Source: Bacteroidota bacterium
Lineage (GTDB): Bacteria; Bacteroidota; Bacteroidia; Chitinophagales; Chitinophagaceae
Reading direction: 5' to 3'
NCBI GenBank assembly: GCA_013286305.1
Contig: JABDFW010000001.1
Span: forward strand, 1 to 64,000
Length of the DNA: 64,000 bases
In this document: piece by piece, positions 31,765-41,580 of the stretch
Numbering within the stretch: the stretch's first letter is position 1
How the letters are laid out: each line of letters starts with the position of its first letter
Program-made: the position numbers and the translations under genes
Notes under the pieces: model-generated
What the model saw: only the letters and a program-made list of their open reading frames with translations
Told to the model about the DNA's origin: nothing
Databases searched by the model: none

Positions 31765-34527
31765 ATGCAGAAATTTCTTATATCGTTTATCCTTGCAACC
31801 ATCCTTTGCATGGGCAGTTATTTTACTTATGCACAGGTGCCGGGCAATCCAGCGGATACTACTGTAACATCTTTAAATGCCGACCTGTTAAATATATTTA
31901 CGCAAAAACAGCCCCAAAAATATAAAGTGGCCGGTATAAAAGTAACCGGAAACAAATATTTTGATGAGGCGTTGCTGATATCTGTTAGCGGGCTTAATGT
32001 TGGAGATGAGATCACCATACCCGGGGGGGATAATTTTTCAAAGGCCATAACTAAATTATGGGGGCAAAATTATTTTAGCGACGTTTCTATTTATATAACT
32101 AAACTGCAGGGCAATAACATTTACCTTGAAATAAATGTTACTGAAAGGCCCAGGCTTTCAAAATTTTTCTTTAAAGGCGTACCCAAAGGCCAGTCAGATG
32201 ACCTGAAGGATAAAACCGGGCTTGTTGTAAACAGGGTGATAACCGAGAACATGAAGCGCAATGCGGTTGACGCCATTAAAAAGTATTTTGCCGATAAAGG
32301 CAACCCCGGCGCAAAAATAACCTATGACCAAAAGGCAGATTCATCTATTCAAAACACAGCGATACTTACTTTTTACATAGATAAAGGAAAGAAAGAAAAA
32401 GTAGATAATATAAATTTTGTCGGCAACACAATAAGCGACAACGATCTTAGGCGCCAATTGAAAGATACTAAAGAAATGACGCGTTTTTCGCTTTATCCTG
32501 ACTATGGCACAGGCGGCCTTGCCGCGGCAAAAATATACACATTTAAAGATTATCTTCATGAGAAGGGATACCTTACCTATACCAAAACAAGGCGCCTTTT
32601 AAACCCCTACGTCCGCTTAAAATTCTTTACTTCTGCAAAATTTAATGCAGCTAAATACCAGGATGATCAAAATAAAATAATTGATTACTATAACTCAATT
32701 GGCTTCCGTGATGCGGGTATAACAGATCACAGGGAAAAATTTGATACTGCAAAAGGCACTGTAAATATTGACATACGGGTTGACGAAGGCCATAAATATT
32801 ATTTTGGCAATATTACCTGGCGCGGTAATACCAAATATTCCGATTCTATTTTAACGCTTATATTGGGCATTCATAAAGGCGATGTTTATAATTCAGACCT
32901 TCTAAGCAAAAAGTTGGGTAAAAATGTCTCTCCTGAAGGGGGTGATATAAGCGGTTTATATTATGACGATGGTTATCTTTTCTTTCGCATTGATCCTGTT
33001 GAAACCGCCGTATATAATGACACTATTGATTTTGAGATACGCATTTCAGAAGGTACGGTAGCAACATGGAAAAATGTTAAAATAACAGGTAATGAAAAAA
33101 CGAAGGAATATGTAATCCGTCGTGAATTAAGAACAATTCCGGGTGAAAAATTCAGCCGTACACTGGTTATCCGTTCACAACGCGAGCTTGCCCAGCTTGG
33201 CTTTTTTGACCAGGAAAAAATTGAACCTGTTATCGTGCCTAATCCTGAAGATGGAACAGTGGATATAACGTGGAAGCTGGTTGAAAAATCGAGCGACCAA
33301 TTAGAACTAAGCGCCGGTTTTGGAGGTGGAATAGGTTTAACGGGTACATTGGGTGTAACATTTAATAACTTTTCCATTAAAAATATCTTTCGCAAATCAG
33401 CCTGGGACCCGTTGCCTACAGGCGACGGACAAAAGCTAAGCGTTCGTTTCCAAAGTAATGGAAGCGCATACCGCTCATACAATGTATCTTTCACCGAACC
33501 ATGGTTAGGCGGTACAAAAAGAAACTCGCTTACACTTAGTGTTTATGATACCAAGTTTTCAAATTCGTACAACCCTTTAACGCTTTCATACAGTACTTCT
33601 GCAGCAGACAGCTCGTATTTTAGAACTACAGGTTTTGCAATAGGCCTCGGCAAACAGTTAAAATGGCCGGATGACTTTTTTACACTTGGCTTTACCTTTA
33701 ACTACGCGTTATACACGTTAAAGAATTATACCATTGACCAGTACCTTACGCTTAAGGATGGCTCGCTGTTCAACAATGGCCGGTCAAACAACATCAGTGT
33801 AAAAGTAACTTTGCAGCGCTCATCTGTAGATGCGCCTACATTTCCCAGGTCGGGCTCTAACTTTTTGGTAAGCTTGCAGCTAACACCTCCATTTTCATTG
33901 CTTGACCCAAGCCTTGTAAATGCACAAAACCCATATAAGTTTGTTGAATACCATAAATGGCGTTTTACAGGCGAGTGGTATGTGCCGATAGGCCAGGCGA
34001 CGGGGGAAGATAAGAACAAGCAGTTTGTATTAAAGATGGCTGCGAAATATGGGTTTATTGGCCGTTATAACAGCAAGCTGGACATTTCTCCTTTCGAGCG
34101 CTTCCAGGTGGGTGATGCAGGCTTAAGCAACAGCTATGCATTATTGGGCTATGATATTATTTCTCAAAGAGGTTATCCCGTGTATCAAACTTCTGACCCA
34201 AGAGTTAACCCCGACCAGTCAGGCGCAACACAATATTTCACCATTTTTAATAAATATACCCTTGAGCTTCGCTACCCGCTAAGCCTAAACCCAAGCAGCA
34301 CTATTTATGCATTAACTTTTTTTGAAGCTGCCAACGGATGGTATTCTTTCCAGGATTATGACCCTTTCAGGCTTCGCCGTTCTGTGGGCTTAGGAGCACG
34401 CTTCTTTTTGCCTATGTTCGGATTGTTGGGATTTGATTATGGAATAGGATTAGACAGGTTGCAACCTGGCCAGGGCCTTAAAAACGCAGGCAGGTTTACA
34501 TTTATGCTGGGATATGAACCTGATTAA
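31765..34527 (+). CDS. bamA: Outer-membrane protein assembly factor BamA
   Basis: 920 residues from ATG 31765, where the signal peptide MQKFLISFILATILCMGSYFTYAQ begins; the open frame extends upstream only through non-coding sequence with a TTG. Residues about 50-480 hold five POTRA domains (for example VAGIKVTGNKYFDEALLISVSGLNVGDEI and WKNVKITGNEKTKEYVIRRELRTIPGEKF). The rest is a 16-strand Omp85 barrel, with the lid-loop signature in RGYPVYQTSDP and a C-terminal GRFTFMLGYEPD. It folds outer-membrane proteins. Its 3-prime end is followed closely by two skp genes. Confidence 0.96.
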   Translation: MQKFLISFILATILCMGSYFTYAQVPGNPADTTVTSLNADLLNIFTQKQPQKYKVAGIKVTGNKYFDEALLISVSGLNVGDEITIPGGDNFSKAITKLWGQNYFSDVSIYITKLQGNNIYLEINVTERPRLSKFFFKGVPKGQSDDLKDKTGLVVNRVITENMKRNAVDAIKKYFADKGNPGAKITYDQKADSSIQNTAILTFYIDKGKKEKVDNINFVGNTISDNDLRRQLKDTKEMTRFSLYPDYGTGGLAAAKIYTFKDYLHEKGYLTYTKTRRLLNPYVRLKFFTSAKFNAAKYQDDQNKIIDYYNSIGFRDAGITDHREKFDTAKGTVNIDIRVDEGHKYYFGNITWRGNTKYSDSILTLILGIHKGDVYNSDLLSKKLGKNVSPEGGDISGLYYDDGYLFFRIDPVETAVYNDTIDFEIRISEGTVATWKNVKITGNEKTKEYVIRRELRTIPGEKFSRTLVIRSQRELAQLGFFDQEKIEPVIVPNPEDGTVDITWKLVEKSSDQLELSAGFGGGIGLTGTLGVTFNNFSIKNIFRKSAWDPLPTGDGQKLSVRFQSNGSAYRSYNVSFTEPWLGGTKRNSLTLSVYDTKFSNSYNPLTLSYSTSAADSSYFRTTGFAIGLGKQLKWPDDFFTLGFTFNYALYTLKNYTIDQYLTLKDGSLFNNGRSNNISVKVTLQRSSVDAPTFPRSGSNFLVSLQLTPPFSLLDPSLVNAQNPYKFVEYHKWRFTGEWYVPIGQATGEDKNKQFVLKMAAKYGFIGRYNSKLDISPFERFQVGDAGLSNSYALLGYDIISQRGYPVYQTSDPRVNPDQSGATQYFTIFNKYTLELRYPLSLNPSSTIYALTFFEAANGWYSFQDYDPFRLRRSVGLGARFFLPMFGLLGFDYGIGLDRLQPGQGLKNAGRFTFMLGYEPD

Positions 34528-34579
34528 TAAACCTATTGATAAATTGTTTATTTTCATATTCCTGCAAAAAATTTGTTTT

Positions 34580-35095
34580 ATGAAAAAGTTAATATTGCCT
34601 GTATTAATAACCCTGGTTACAAGCCTTAACGCTGTTGCACAACACTATGCCGTAATAGATACAAAGTACATTTTAAGCAAAATGCCCGAATATAACATGG
34701 CGGATAAGAAATTGCAGGACCTGAGCACGCAATGGCAAAAAGAAATAGATGATAAACAGGCATTATTAAACCAAATGTATAAGGACTATGATGCTGAACA
34801 GTTTATGCTTAGCGATGAATTAAAAAAGAAAAGGGAAGATGAACTGTTTAATAAGGAGAAAGAACTGCGCGACCTGCAAAAGAAAAGGTTTGGTTACGAA
34901 GGCGACCTTTTTAAAGAACGCCAAAGCCTTGTAAAACCCCTGCAGGACAAAGTATATAATGCAGTGCAAAAAATAGCGGTAGCACACGGGTACGATTTTA
35001 TTCTGGATAAGAGTGAAGGAATTACTGTTATATTTGCCGACCCAAAATTGGAGAAGAGCGACGAGGTATTGAGGGAGCTTGGAATTAAGAACTAA
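34580..35095 (+). CDS. skp: Skp/OmpH-family periplasmic chaperone, first copy
   Basis: 171 residues from ATG 34580 with signal peptide MKKLILPVLITLVTSLNAVAQ; an earlier TTG-type start would overlap bamA. The mature chain has the OmpH layout: a short strand (HYAVIDTKYILSKMPEYNMADKKL), a long charged coiled coil with repeated lysine and glutamate (about 55-115), and a closing strand (AVAHGYDFILDKSEGITVIFADP). Skp trimers carry unfolded outer-membrane proteins to BamA, encoded directly upstream. Confidence 0.9.
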   Translation: MKKLILPVLITLVTSLNAVAQHYAVIDTKYILSKMPEYNMADKKLQDLSTQWQKEIDDKQALLNQMYKDYDAEQFMLSDELKKKREDELFNKEKELRDLQKKRFGYEGDLFKERQSLVKPLQDKVYNAVQKIAVAHGYDFILDKSEGITVIFADPKLEKSDEVLRELGIKN

Positions 35096-35129
35096 TTCGT
35101 AATCCACAAAAATCAATAAAATTTAAAAA

Positions 35130-35771
35130 ATGAAAAAGGTTTTCTTTAGCGTCCTGGCTGTATTGGCAATTTTTTTTGCAGGTGATAAAGCCGGCGCACA
35201 AACACTGAAAATAGGCGTATTTGATATTGATGCAATGGTACAGGCAATGCCCGGTTATCGCGCAGTTGACAGTATGCTGAATATTTATCAAACCGATTCT
35301 CTTGGTTCAGAATACCAGGTATATTTAAGTGAATTTAAGCGTTTGGACAGCACCTATAAAGCTGATTCTCCGCTGGTAGCCCAGGGCAGAAAACCAGCAG
35401 CAGTATTACAATATACGGCAACCCAGCGCCAGAACATGTACAGCTACCTCGTTAACTGGAATACATATGGCCAAAGGAAATTAGAAGCTAAAAAAGGCCA
35501 GTTGGCACAAGGCTTATACCAGGAGGTTGAAGCAGCCTACAAAAAGGTGCTTGACGCAAAAAAATATAACATTATACTTAAACCCGGTGCATACGAATTT
35601 GGGCCCCATATAGATAATGTGTTTATTTCAGTTGCTAAGGAACTTAAGCTAGATGGATTGCCACAGGAATTCCTGGTATTAGGTGACGACCCGGATGCAC
35701 CAGCCCAGCCACAGCAACCTGCGGGGTCTAAATCGGGTGGTAGTACCGGTGGTACTAAACCAAAGCCATAG
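35130..35771 (+). CDS. Skp/OmpH-family periplasmic chaperone, second copy
   Basis: A 213-residue protein with signal peptide MKKVFFSVLAVLAIFFAGDKAGAQ. The strand TLKIGVFDIDAMVQAMPGYRAVDSML and the helical middle match OmpH/Skp, though it is less charged than the first copy. The tail (about 185-213) is rich in proline, glutamine and glycine and probably disordered. It lies 34 bp after the first skp. Paired skp genes after bamA are common in Bacteroidota. Confidence 0.88.
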   Translation: MKKVFFSVLAVLAIFFAGDKAGAQTLKIGVFDIDAMVQAMPGYRAVDSMLNIYQTDSLGSEYQVYLSEFKRLDSTYKADSPLVAQGRKPAAVLQYTATQRQNMYSYLVNWNTYGQRKLEAKKGQLAQGLYQEVEAAYKKVLDAKKYNIILKPGAYEFGPHIDNVFISVAKELKLDGLPQEFLVLGDDPDAPAQPQQPAGSKSGGSTGGTKPKP

Positions 35772-35833
35772 GTATTAACGGGAACAGCAAAAGCATTTCA
35801 CCCCTAATTTAGGGTAGAAAAGAATAATATTTT

Positions 35834-35866
35834 AAAGAACCACGCTTCTTTCGGGCGTGGTTCTTT
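35834..35866 (+). terminator. Rho-independent terminator of the uppS-bamA-skp operon
   Basis: AAAGAACCACGC (35834-35845) pairs perfectly with GCGTGGTTCTTT (35855-35866), giving a 12-bp stem with a 9-base loop, followed by AATTTT. It lies just before murI, so murI probably has a separate promoter. Confidence 0.8.
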
Positions 35867-35876
35867 AATTTTGGAT

Positions 35877-36722
35877 ATGCAACATGCGCAACCTATTGGA
35901 GTATTTGATTCCGGTTACGGAGGGCTTACCGTACTGAAGGAAATTGTGGAGAAGCTGCCTGCATACGATTATATTTATATGGGCGACAATGCCCGCGCAC
36001 CGTATGGCAACCGCTCATTTGAAACGGTATATCATTATACGCTGCAATGTGTAAAATGGTTTTTTCAGCAAGGCTGCCCGCTGGTAATTTTAGCCTGTAA
36101 TACCGCTTCGGCTAAGGCATTACGCACTATTCAGCAAAACGACCTTCCAAAAATAGACCCAAATAAAAGGGTATTGGGTGTTATAAGGCCCACTACTGAA
36201 ATAATCGGGACCTTTTCTGAATGTAAAAGCGTTGGAATACTTGCAACAAATGGTACTGTACAATCGCAATCATATGTGATTGAGATCAAAAAATTTTTCC
36301 CTGGTGTAAACGTTTCTCAGGAAGCATGCCCCATGTGGGTGCCCTTGGTAGAAAACAATGAGCAGTTAGGCCACGGTGCGGATTTTTTTGTTAAAAAGAA
36401 TATCCGTGAGTTGTTGGCTAAAGACCCGATGATGGATACAGTATTGCTTGCCTGCACCCATTATCCGCTACTGAAGAAAAAGATTGAGGAATACATGCCG
36501 GTTGATGTTAAAATAGTTTCGCAGGGCGAAATTGTAGCAAACAGCCTGGTTGACTACCTTAAAAGGCATACCGAACTGGAACAACAACTTAGTATAAACG
36601 GTGGCCGTTTATTTTATACCACTGATTCCCCGGCCGATTTTGATAAACATGCTGTTGCGTTTTTTGGCAGAGAAGTGCAATCGAAACACCTGGACTTGGA
36701 AGATTTTCATACCGCGCCCTAA
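35877..36722 (+). CDS. murI: Glutamate racemase (MurI)
   Basis: 281 residues from ATG 35877. It interconverts L- and D-glutamate for peptidoglycan. The two catalytic cysteines are in VILACNTASAKAL and VLLACTHYPLLKKK. The N-terminal IGVFDSGYGGLTVLKEI carries the catalytic Asp and substrate loop, and the YMGDNARAPYGNRS segment is typical. The start is only 11 bp past the upstream terminator stem. Confidence 0.97.
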   Translation: MQHAQPIGVFDSGYGGLTVLKEIVEKLPAYDYIYMGDNARAPYGNRSFETVYHYTLQCVKWFFQQGCPLVILACNTASAKALRTIQQNDLPKIDPNKRVLGVIRPTTEIIGTFSECKSVGILATNGTVQSQSYVIEIKKFFPGVNVSQEACPMWVPLVENNEQLGHGADFFVKKNIRELLAKDPMMDTVLLACTHYPLLKKKIEEYMPVDVKIVSQGEIVANSLVDYLKRHTELEQQLSINGGRLFYTTDSPADFDKHAVAFFGREVQSKHLDLEDFHTAP

Positions 36723-36784
36723 CCGGAATTGCATTGCTGCATAAAAATTTCTATAATCAATGCCAAAATAAAAAAATAATCTAT

Positions 36785-36792
36785 TACCTTTG
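36785..36792 (+). promoter_or_regulatory. -7 box of the rpmH promoter
   Basis: TACCTTTG is an exact TAnnTTTG match, 82 bp before the rpmH ATG. The leader between them holds CCGGGAGGCAGTG-like sequence with weak secondary structure. Confidence 0.55.
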
Positions 36793-36874
36793 CCGACCTT
36801 TCACCGGGAGGCAGTGATGGTGACTGCAACCTAAGGGTAGAAAAATTATTAAGGGTTAGTAAAATACAGCAAAA

Positions 36875-37030
36875 ATGAAACGTACATTCCAGCCACATAA
36901 TCGCCGCCGTAAATCAGTTCATGGTTTCCGCAAGCGTATGGAAACAGCTAACGGCCGCAAAGTTTTGGCAAGCCGCAGGGCAAAAGGCCGCCATAAGTTA
37001 ACTGTTTCAGACGAGAGGAAGTTAAAGTAA
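36875..37030 (+). CDS. rpmH: 50S ribosomal protein L34 (RpmH)
   Basis: A 51-residue, very basic protein. It begins [19 protein letters not shown], continues [20 protein letters not shown] and ends in [12 protein letters not shown], matching the L34 family along its whole length. It was found by reading the gap before rnpA, since it is too short for routine ORF calling. It is followed by a strong terminator and then rnpA and yidD, the conserved rpmH-rnpA-yidD order. Confidence 0.98.
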   Translation: MKRTFQPHNRRRKSVHGFRKRMETANGRKVLASRRAKGRHKLTVSDERKLK

Positions 37031-37058
37031 TATCCCGCAGGATAATTTAAATAGCTAA

Positions 37059-37091
37059 AGCCCTCCCGTTTGTTACGGGAGGGCTTTTTTA
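37059..37091 (+). terminator. Rho-independent terminator after rpmH
   Basis: AGCCCTCCCGT (37059-37069) pairs perfectly with ACGGGAGGGCT (37075-37085) around a 5-base loop, and a TTTTTT run follows. It sits between rpmH and rnpA, so part of the transcription may stop before rnpA, favouring L34 over the RNase P protein. Confidence 0.9.
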
Positions 37092-37104
37092 TTGCACCGG
37101 TTTA

Positions 37105-37500
37105 ATGAGTAAACAATTTTCATACAGCAGGGAAGAAAAATTAAAAAGCAGGAAAACGATGGAGTTGCTTTTTAGCAAGGGGAGGTCATTTACGGCTTTT
37201 CCGCTGAAAATTTTTTACCTGCAGCCCGGAGAAAAACTGGATTTTTTTATAAAAGCAGGTGTTGGCGTTAGCGGAAAGACTTTTAAAAAGGCTGTAGAAC
37301 GCAACCACATAAAGCGATTACTTCGCGAAGCCTACCGGACAGAAAAAACAGCACTGCACCAATTTTTACTGGAGAGGGGTATGCAACTGGTTATTTTCAT
37401 ATTATATATTGATAAAACCCCGCCTGTTTATAAAACAATAAAAGAAAAGATGCCGTTTGTTTTTAAACGGTTAATGAAGGAGTTGAATGAAAAGGCTTAA
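37105..37500 (+). CDS. rnpA: Ribonuclease P protein component (RnpA)
   Basis: A 131-residue basic protein that binds the catalytic RNA of RNase P and the tRNA leader. The RNR motif region is intact: [28 protein letters not shown] (about 52-80), preceded by [27 protein letters not shown]. Its 3-prime end overlaps yidD by 14 bp, so the two are translationally coupled. Confidence 0.96.
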   Translation: MSKQFSYSREEKLKSRKTMELLFSKGRSFTAFPLKIFYLQPGEKLDFFIKAGVGVSGKTFKKAVERNHIKRLLREAYRTEKTALHQFLLERGMQLVIFILYIDKTPPVYKTIKEKMPFVFKRLMKELNEKA

Positions 37501-37717
37501 GCAAATACTAAGTTATCCCTTTATATTTTTTATAAAAATATACCAGTATGGCATTTCGCCGATGCTTGGGCCTAAATGCAGATTTACCCCAACCTGCTCT
37601 CAATATGCCGTTGAAGCATTAAAGAAATATGGTTTATTTAAAGGCACCTGGTTGGCAATAAAACGCATCTCAAAATGCCACCCAGGCGGCGGAAGCGGTT
37701 ATGACCCTGTACCCTAA
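37487..37717 (+). CDS. yidD: Membrane protein insertion efficiency factor (YidD)
   Basis: A 76-residue protein. [65 protein letters not shown] contains the complete family signature with three conserved cysteines (CRFTPTC and KCHPGG). It is thought to help YidC-dependent membrane insertion. It overlaps rnpA. The lipoprotein gene on the other strand ends only 4 bp away, with no obvious terminator between. Confidence 0.96.
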   Translation: MKRLKQILSYPFIFFIKIYQYGISPMLGPKCRFTPTCSQYAVEALKKYGLFKGTWLAIKRISKCHPGGGSGYDPVP

Positions 37718-37721
37718 AACT

Positions 37722-38327
37722 TTATTGATTGGGTGACTTTTCGGGGGTTGTTAGTTTTTGCAGGTTAGCGATCATTTCCCTTACCTCATTAATAGTATAA
37801 AACTGGTAAACTTCCGGTTCTTTATCACCCTGTTGCGGTATAGAGGTCATTTGGTGGTAAGGCGCCACAATAAAAGCATCCGGGTTTGATGTTATTTTTG
37901 CCACCGTATTTGGAGGGATAAAATAATTGCGGTTTGCATCGCTTACATTTTTACCCTGGGATAATTGTATTAATGAATCAATTTTTTTCTTGAGGTCGTC
38001 CTGTGTTATCACCTTTTGCGCCGCACCCTGCGCTGAAAAATGCTGGTAGCTGCCAATGATGGTATCATTATTCTTGAGGTTTGCAATATAATAACCCTTA
38101 TCCGGGATAGACAGTGTTGCATCGCCTGCCGCCGTACTTACTTTTAAGCTGCTTCCTTTAAAGTCAAGTTCCTTTTCCACATGGCCCCTTGTTGTTTTAC
38201 AATCAACTGTGCCCGCGTCTTCATTGATAGACGGGTTATCATGTGTAAGTACCAATACCTTTTTTGTATTGTTTCCGCAACTTGCCAACAACAATGGCAA
38301 TAACAGGTATAAAAATATCTTTCTCAT
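37722..38327 (-). CDS. Lipoprotein of unknown function
   Basis: 201 residues from ATG 38327. The signal MRKIFLYLLLPLLLASCGNN has a canonical lipobox (LASC, C17). An in-frame extension to 38396 would read through the terminator hairpin of the upstream gene, so it is rejected. The mature chain is beta-rich with a KGYYIANLKNNDTIIGSYQHF strand and a conserved-looking YQFYTINEVREMIANLQKL near the end. No family is recognised. It lies downstream of superoxide dismutase on the same strand. Confidence 0.75.
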   Translation of the reverse strand: MRKIFLYLLLPLLLASCGNNTKKVLVLTHDNPSINEDAGTVDCKTTRGHVEKELDFKGSSLKVSTAAGDATLSIPDKGYYIANLKNNDTIIGSYQHFSAQGAAQKVITQDDLKKKIDSLIQLSQGKNVSDANRNYFIPPNTVAKITSNPDAFIVAPYHQMTSIPQQGDKEPEVYQFYTINEVREMIANLQKLTTPEKSPNQ

Positions 38328-38336
38328 AACATTTAT

Positions 38337-38365
38337 ATAAAAGTGCCGCAAAATTTGCGGCACTT
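38337..38365 (-). terminator. Terminator after superoxide dismutase
   Basis: AAGTGCCGCAAA and TTTGCGGCACTT (38341-38365) form a perfect 12-bp stem. Read leftward it is followed by TTTTATATAA. It separates the dismutase gene from the lipoprotein gene. Confidence 0.75.
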
Positions 38366-38399
38366 CAAAGTAAAACGTATTTATAAAATATACCAACTT

Positions 38400-39002
38400 T
38401 TATTTGGCGGCAAAATGTTCAGCTACTTTTTTCCAGTCAACTACATTCCATATTGCAGCTAAATAATCCGGCCTTTTGTTTTGGTATTTAAGATAATAGG
38501 CATGTTCCCAAACGTCAACTCCAAAAACAGGCGTGCCTTTTATGTCGGCCACATCCATTAAAGGGTTATCCTGGTTAGGGGTGGAAGATATTTCCAGCTT
38601 GCCGTCTTTTTTTACCAGCCACGCCCATCCGCTGCCAAAACGCCCAACGCCTGCAGCAGCAAATTTTGTTTTAAAATCATCAAAACTGCCAAAGGTTGCA
38701 TTAATAGCATCAGCCAGTTCGCCTGTTGGTATGCCCCCGGCACTGGGGCCAAGGATCTCCCAAAAAAAGCTATGGTTCCAGTGGCCGCCGCCGTTGTTGC
38801 GTATTGCAGGTGAAAGTGAACCGGCTGCTTTAACCAGCTCTTCCAGGCTTTTATTTTCGTTGGGGGTGCCTGCTATAGCATTATTAAGGTTGGTTACATA
38901 AGCCTGGTGATGTTTTCCATGATGTATCTGCATGGTCAGCGTGTCAATATACGGTTCCAGAGCATCAAATGCATAAGGAAGCGCAGGTAGTGTAAATGCC
39001 AT
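38400..39002 (-). CDS. Fe/Mn superoxide dismutase
   Basis: A 200-residue cytoplasmic enzyme converting superoxide to H2O2 and O2. Metal ligands are evident: His in [12 protein letters not shown] (about residue 27), His in NHSFFW, and Asp and His in [36 protein letters not shown] and [12 protein letters not shown] are standard. Metal preference cannot be settled from these motifs. It has its own promoter (39034-39065) and a terminator. Confidence 0.97.
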   Translation of the reverse strand: MAFTLPALPYAFDALEPYIDTLTMQIHHGKHHQAYVTNLNNAIAGTPNENKSLEELVKAAGSLSPAIRNNGGGHWNHSFFWEILGPSAGGIPTGELADAINATFGSFDDFKTKFAAAGVGRFGSGWAWLVKKDGKLEISSTPNQDNPLMDVADIKGTPVFGVDVWEHAYYLKYQNKRPDYLAAIWNVVDWKKVAEHFAAK

Positions 39003-39033
39003 ATGGTTAAATTTAAATTTGTTGAATTATCAA

Positions 39034-39065
39034 CAAATGTACTTACTGAAAGTTTAAACACACAA
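39034..39065 (-). promoter_or_regulatory. Bacteroidota promoter of superoxide dismutase
   Basis: On the reverse strand TTG (39065-39063) is followed after 21 bp by TACATTTG (39041-39034), an exact -33/-7 match. The -7 box ends 31 bp before the start codon. Confidence 0.7.
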
Positions 39066-39117
39066 GCCGTGTTTTAATTGTTTCTTATGTCGAAAAGGGA
39101 TTTTATTTCTGCAGCCC

Positions 39118-41580
39118 TTACTGTACCACCATTTTTTTATTAAATTTTTGTTGCCGGCCCAGTAGCTGCATATAATAAACACCCTTGCTAAGGTTGTTTA
39201 AAATAATGCTCATAGTGGCAGAGCCGCCCGGGTGGTCAATGGTTCTGGCATAAACCAAATGCCCTATGCCATCGTAAAAAATAAGCGTATAAACACCGGC
39301 GGCTATATTCTCCATCTGCACGGTTACTGTATTTCCTTTTACCGGGTTAGGATATACATTTAAGGCCGTTATTCCCGCAGTATTTACTTTAACAACAGCG
39401 CTGTAATTTATCCCTCCATTGTTATCAATTGTTTTTATACGGTAATAATTAATATTTTTATTTGGCGATGCATCCAGCCAGCTATAATTTTTTTTGCCAC
39501 TGGCGATAACTGATGCTATACTGGTAAATTGCCTGCCATCTGCGGAGCGTTGTACTTCATATTTATTAATATTTATTTCTTCAGTAACATCCCATTCCAC
39601 ATTTATTGCTGCCTCCTGCTGATAGGCCCTGATATCTGTTACCGCAAGCGCCAACGCATTGCCTGTGGGAATAAAGGCATACACGCCGTTATAATATGAC
39701 ACTCCATAAGTGGTATCATTTACTGATACAAATTGTTTAAAGGTTATTGTATCTAAATTAAAAGAATGCCAGGTGACGCCCATGTCTTTCGTATAAAAAA
39801 CGCCATAGCCAATACTATTAAAGTATGCATCGAAATAAGAATAGTTGGCGATGATGGTGTTAGATGTATCAACTGATAAAAAGAAACAGGAAAGGCCGGA
39901 GAAAGCAGGATAAGGCGACGGCAAATTCTGCCATTTGCCGCTGATCTTTTGTTTAATGCCGGTGTTATATGTGCCTGCAAGGAGGATACCTGTTTTTGTT
40001 TGTGCAAAACTATAAGCCTGCGAATTAAGCCCGCTTGTATCAGCCAGCCATGCACCTCCTCCAACCGGGCGTTTATAGATCATTCCGTCATCAAAAGCCA
40101 AGTATAAATTGCCGGTATGGTCGCTATAAAAAGAGGTAGGGCTTGTATAGTATGCAGGATAAGGGATACCTGTTGTATCTAACGCCCAGGGCTGGCCTAC
40201 AGGTTTTGCAAATACCCTTAACAGGCTACTGCCACACAGGTCGGCTGCGTGTTGCGTACCCGTTTCATCTGCATAATAAAGGTTTTCGCTTATACTGCTT
40301 AGCCCCGCTGTGTCAGGTAGCCAGGTGGCGCCATTGTTTGCACTTTTATAATTTACGTATTGTGTTGTACCGGTAAGAAAATTTGTATAATTATTTTCTC
40401 CCAAAGTATATAAATTGCCTGCATCATCCTTACATAATGGGCCACCAGGTACATAACCATAAGGAGGGAAGCATTTTGTCCAGCTGGTGTCGGTTTTGTC
40501 CTTATAAAAAATGCCCAACCCTGTTGATATAAATTTACGCCCTGTGCTGCTTTCAATAAATGCGTTATTGATCTCCGATTGAATTCCATTATTATCCTCT
40601 GCCCAGGTAGCGCCCTGGTCATTGCTAATAAATAAACCATAAATAGTAGCCAGCGCCAACGCTGAATCCCCGCTGATAGCTGAAAAAATTGCTTTGTCAG
40701 CAGGCATAGTTTTATTACTTATAACGGAAGCAATAGAAACCCAGGGGCCTGTGCCACCGGCCGATTTAAGCACTGTATTGCCTAATTTATAAGAGCTTAC
40801 CGAGGAGGCTATTGCGTACAAATTACCATATGCGTCGTCACCAAAAGCAATAACAGTCCGGTTGTTTAACCCTGCCGTATCAATTTTCCAGCTTACCCCG
40901 TTATCACCGCTTATATATATTTTATTGGCAGAGGCTGTAATTATCCTCTGCTCCCTGTCAACAAACACAAGCGACAGATTGTTTAAAGGAATGGTTGTTA
41001 TTTTGCCCCACGGGCCTCCTTGTGTTTGAAAATAAAGCCCGTTACCGGTAGCGAGCCATACATTGTTTGATGAATCAACCCCAAAATCGTTCAGGTAAAA
41101 ATTACTGATGCCAACTGTATCCATAAACCAGGTATGTGCAGTATCATCTGAGGCGATAATTGTATTGGGCTGGGAAAGAGCATAAAGCCTGTCCCCATCA
41201 ATTTTTGTAACGCCTGAGAGTACGTTCCCTAATTTTTCCGTACGCTGTTTTTCAACTGAATACCTGTAAACATCGCCATTTGACAGGAAGAAGATTATAA
41301 AATGTGAAAACCTTGTTATGGTTTTTACGGTTACCGCGGTAATATCAACACCATCCGGGGCATCAAAAATATCAAAGCCAAAACGACTTCTGTCGATTAA
41401 ATACAATCTTTTGGCTGTGGCAATTACACGATGATAATTATTATCGCCGACAAAATAGGTATATACACCAATTTCAGAGGTACCGGAAGGTATTATATAT
41501 GTGATCGCCGTTTGTGCCTCGCAAAATTTTGGTATAAAAAAGATACATGCGAGGGATAAAAGAAGGGTAAAAGTTTTCAT
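39118..41580 (-). CDS. T9SS-exported protein with sialidase-like (BNR) repeats
   Basis: 820 residues from ATG 41580 with signal peptide MKTFTLLLSLACIFFIPKFCEAQ; an upstream in-frame start at 41703 adds 41 residues with no role. The body (about 40-620) is a series of propeller-type repeats with Asp-box-like motifs (SGDNGVSWKIDT, SNDQGATWAEDN, SANNGATWLPDT, TKDMGVTWHSFN). A fibronectin-like beta domain follows (EVQRSADGRQFTSIASV), then a type A sorting domain (LNVYPNPVKGNTVTVQM to KKMVVQ). It is likely a surface or secreted beta-propeller of unknown ligand. Confidence 0.88.
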   Translation of the reverse strand: MKTFTLLLSLACIFFIPKFCEAQTAITYIIPSGTSEIGVYTYFVGDNNYHRVIATAKRLYLIDRSRFGFDIFDAPDGVDITAVTVKTITRFSHFIIFFLSNGDVYRYSVEKQRTEKLGNVLSGVTKIDGDRLYALSQPNTIIASDDTAHTWFMDTVGISNFYLNDFGVDSSNNVWLATGNGLYFQTQGGPWGKITTIPLNNLSLVFVDREQRIITASANKIYISGDNGVSWKIDTAGLNNRTVIAFGDDAYGNLYAIASSVSSYKLGNTVLKSAGGTGPWVSIASVISNKTMPADKAIFSAISGDSALALATIYGLFISNDQGATWAEDNNGIQSEINNAFIESSTGRKFISTGLGIFYKDKTDTSWTKCFPPYGYVPGGPLCKDDAGNLYTLGENNYTNFLTGTTQYVNYKSANNGATWLPDTAGLSSISENLYYADETGTQHAADLCGSSLLRVFAKPVGQPWALDTTGIPYPAYYTSPTSFYSDHTGNLYLAFDDGMIYKRPVGGGAWLADTSGLNSQAYSFAQTKTGILLAGTYNTGIKQKISGKWQNLPSPYPAFSGLSCFFLSVDTSNTIIANYSYFDAYFNSIGYGVFYTKDMGVTWHSFNLDTITFKQFVSVNDTTYGVSYYNGVYAFIPTGNALALAVTDIRAYQQEAAINVEWDVTEEININKYEVQRSADGRQFTSIASVIASGKKNYSWLDASPNKNINYYRIKTIDNNGGINYSAVVKVNTAGITALNVYPNPVKGNTVTVQMENIAAGVYTLIFYDGIGHLVYARTIDHPGGSATMSIILNNLSKGVYYMQLLGRQQKFNKKMVVQ

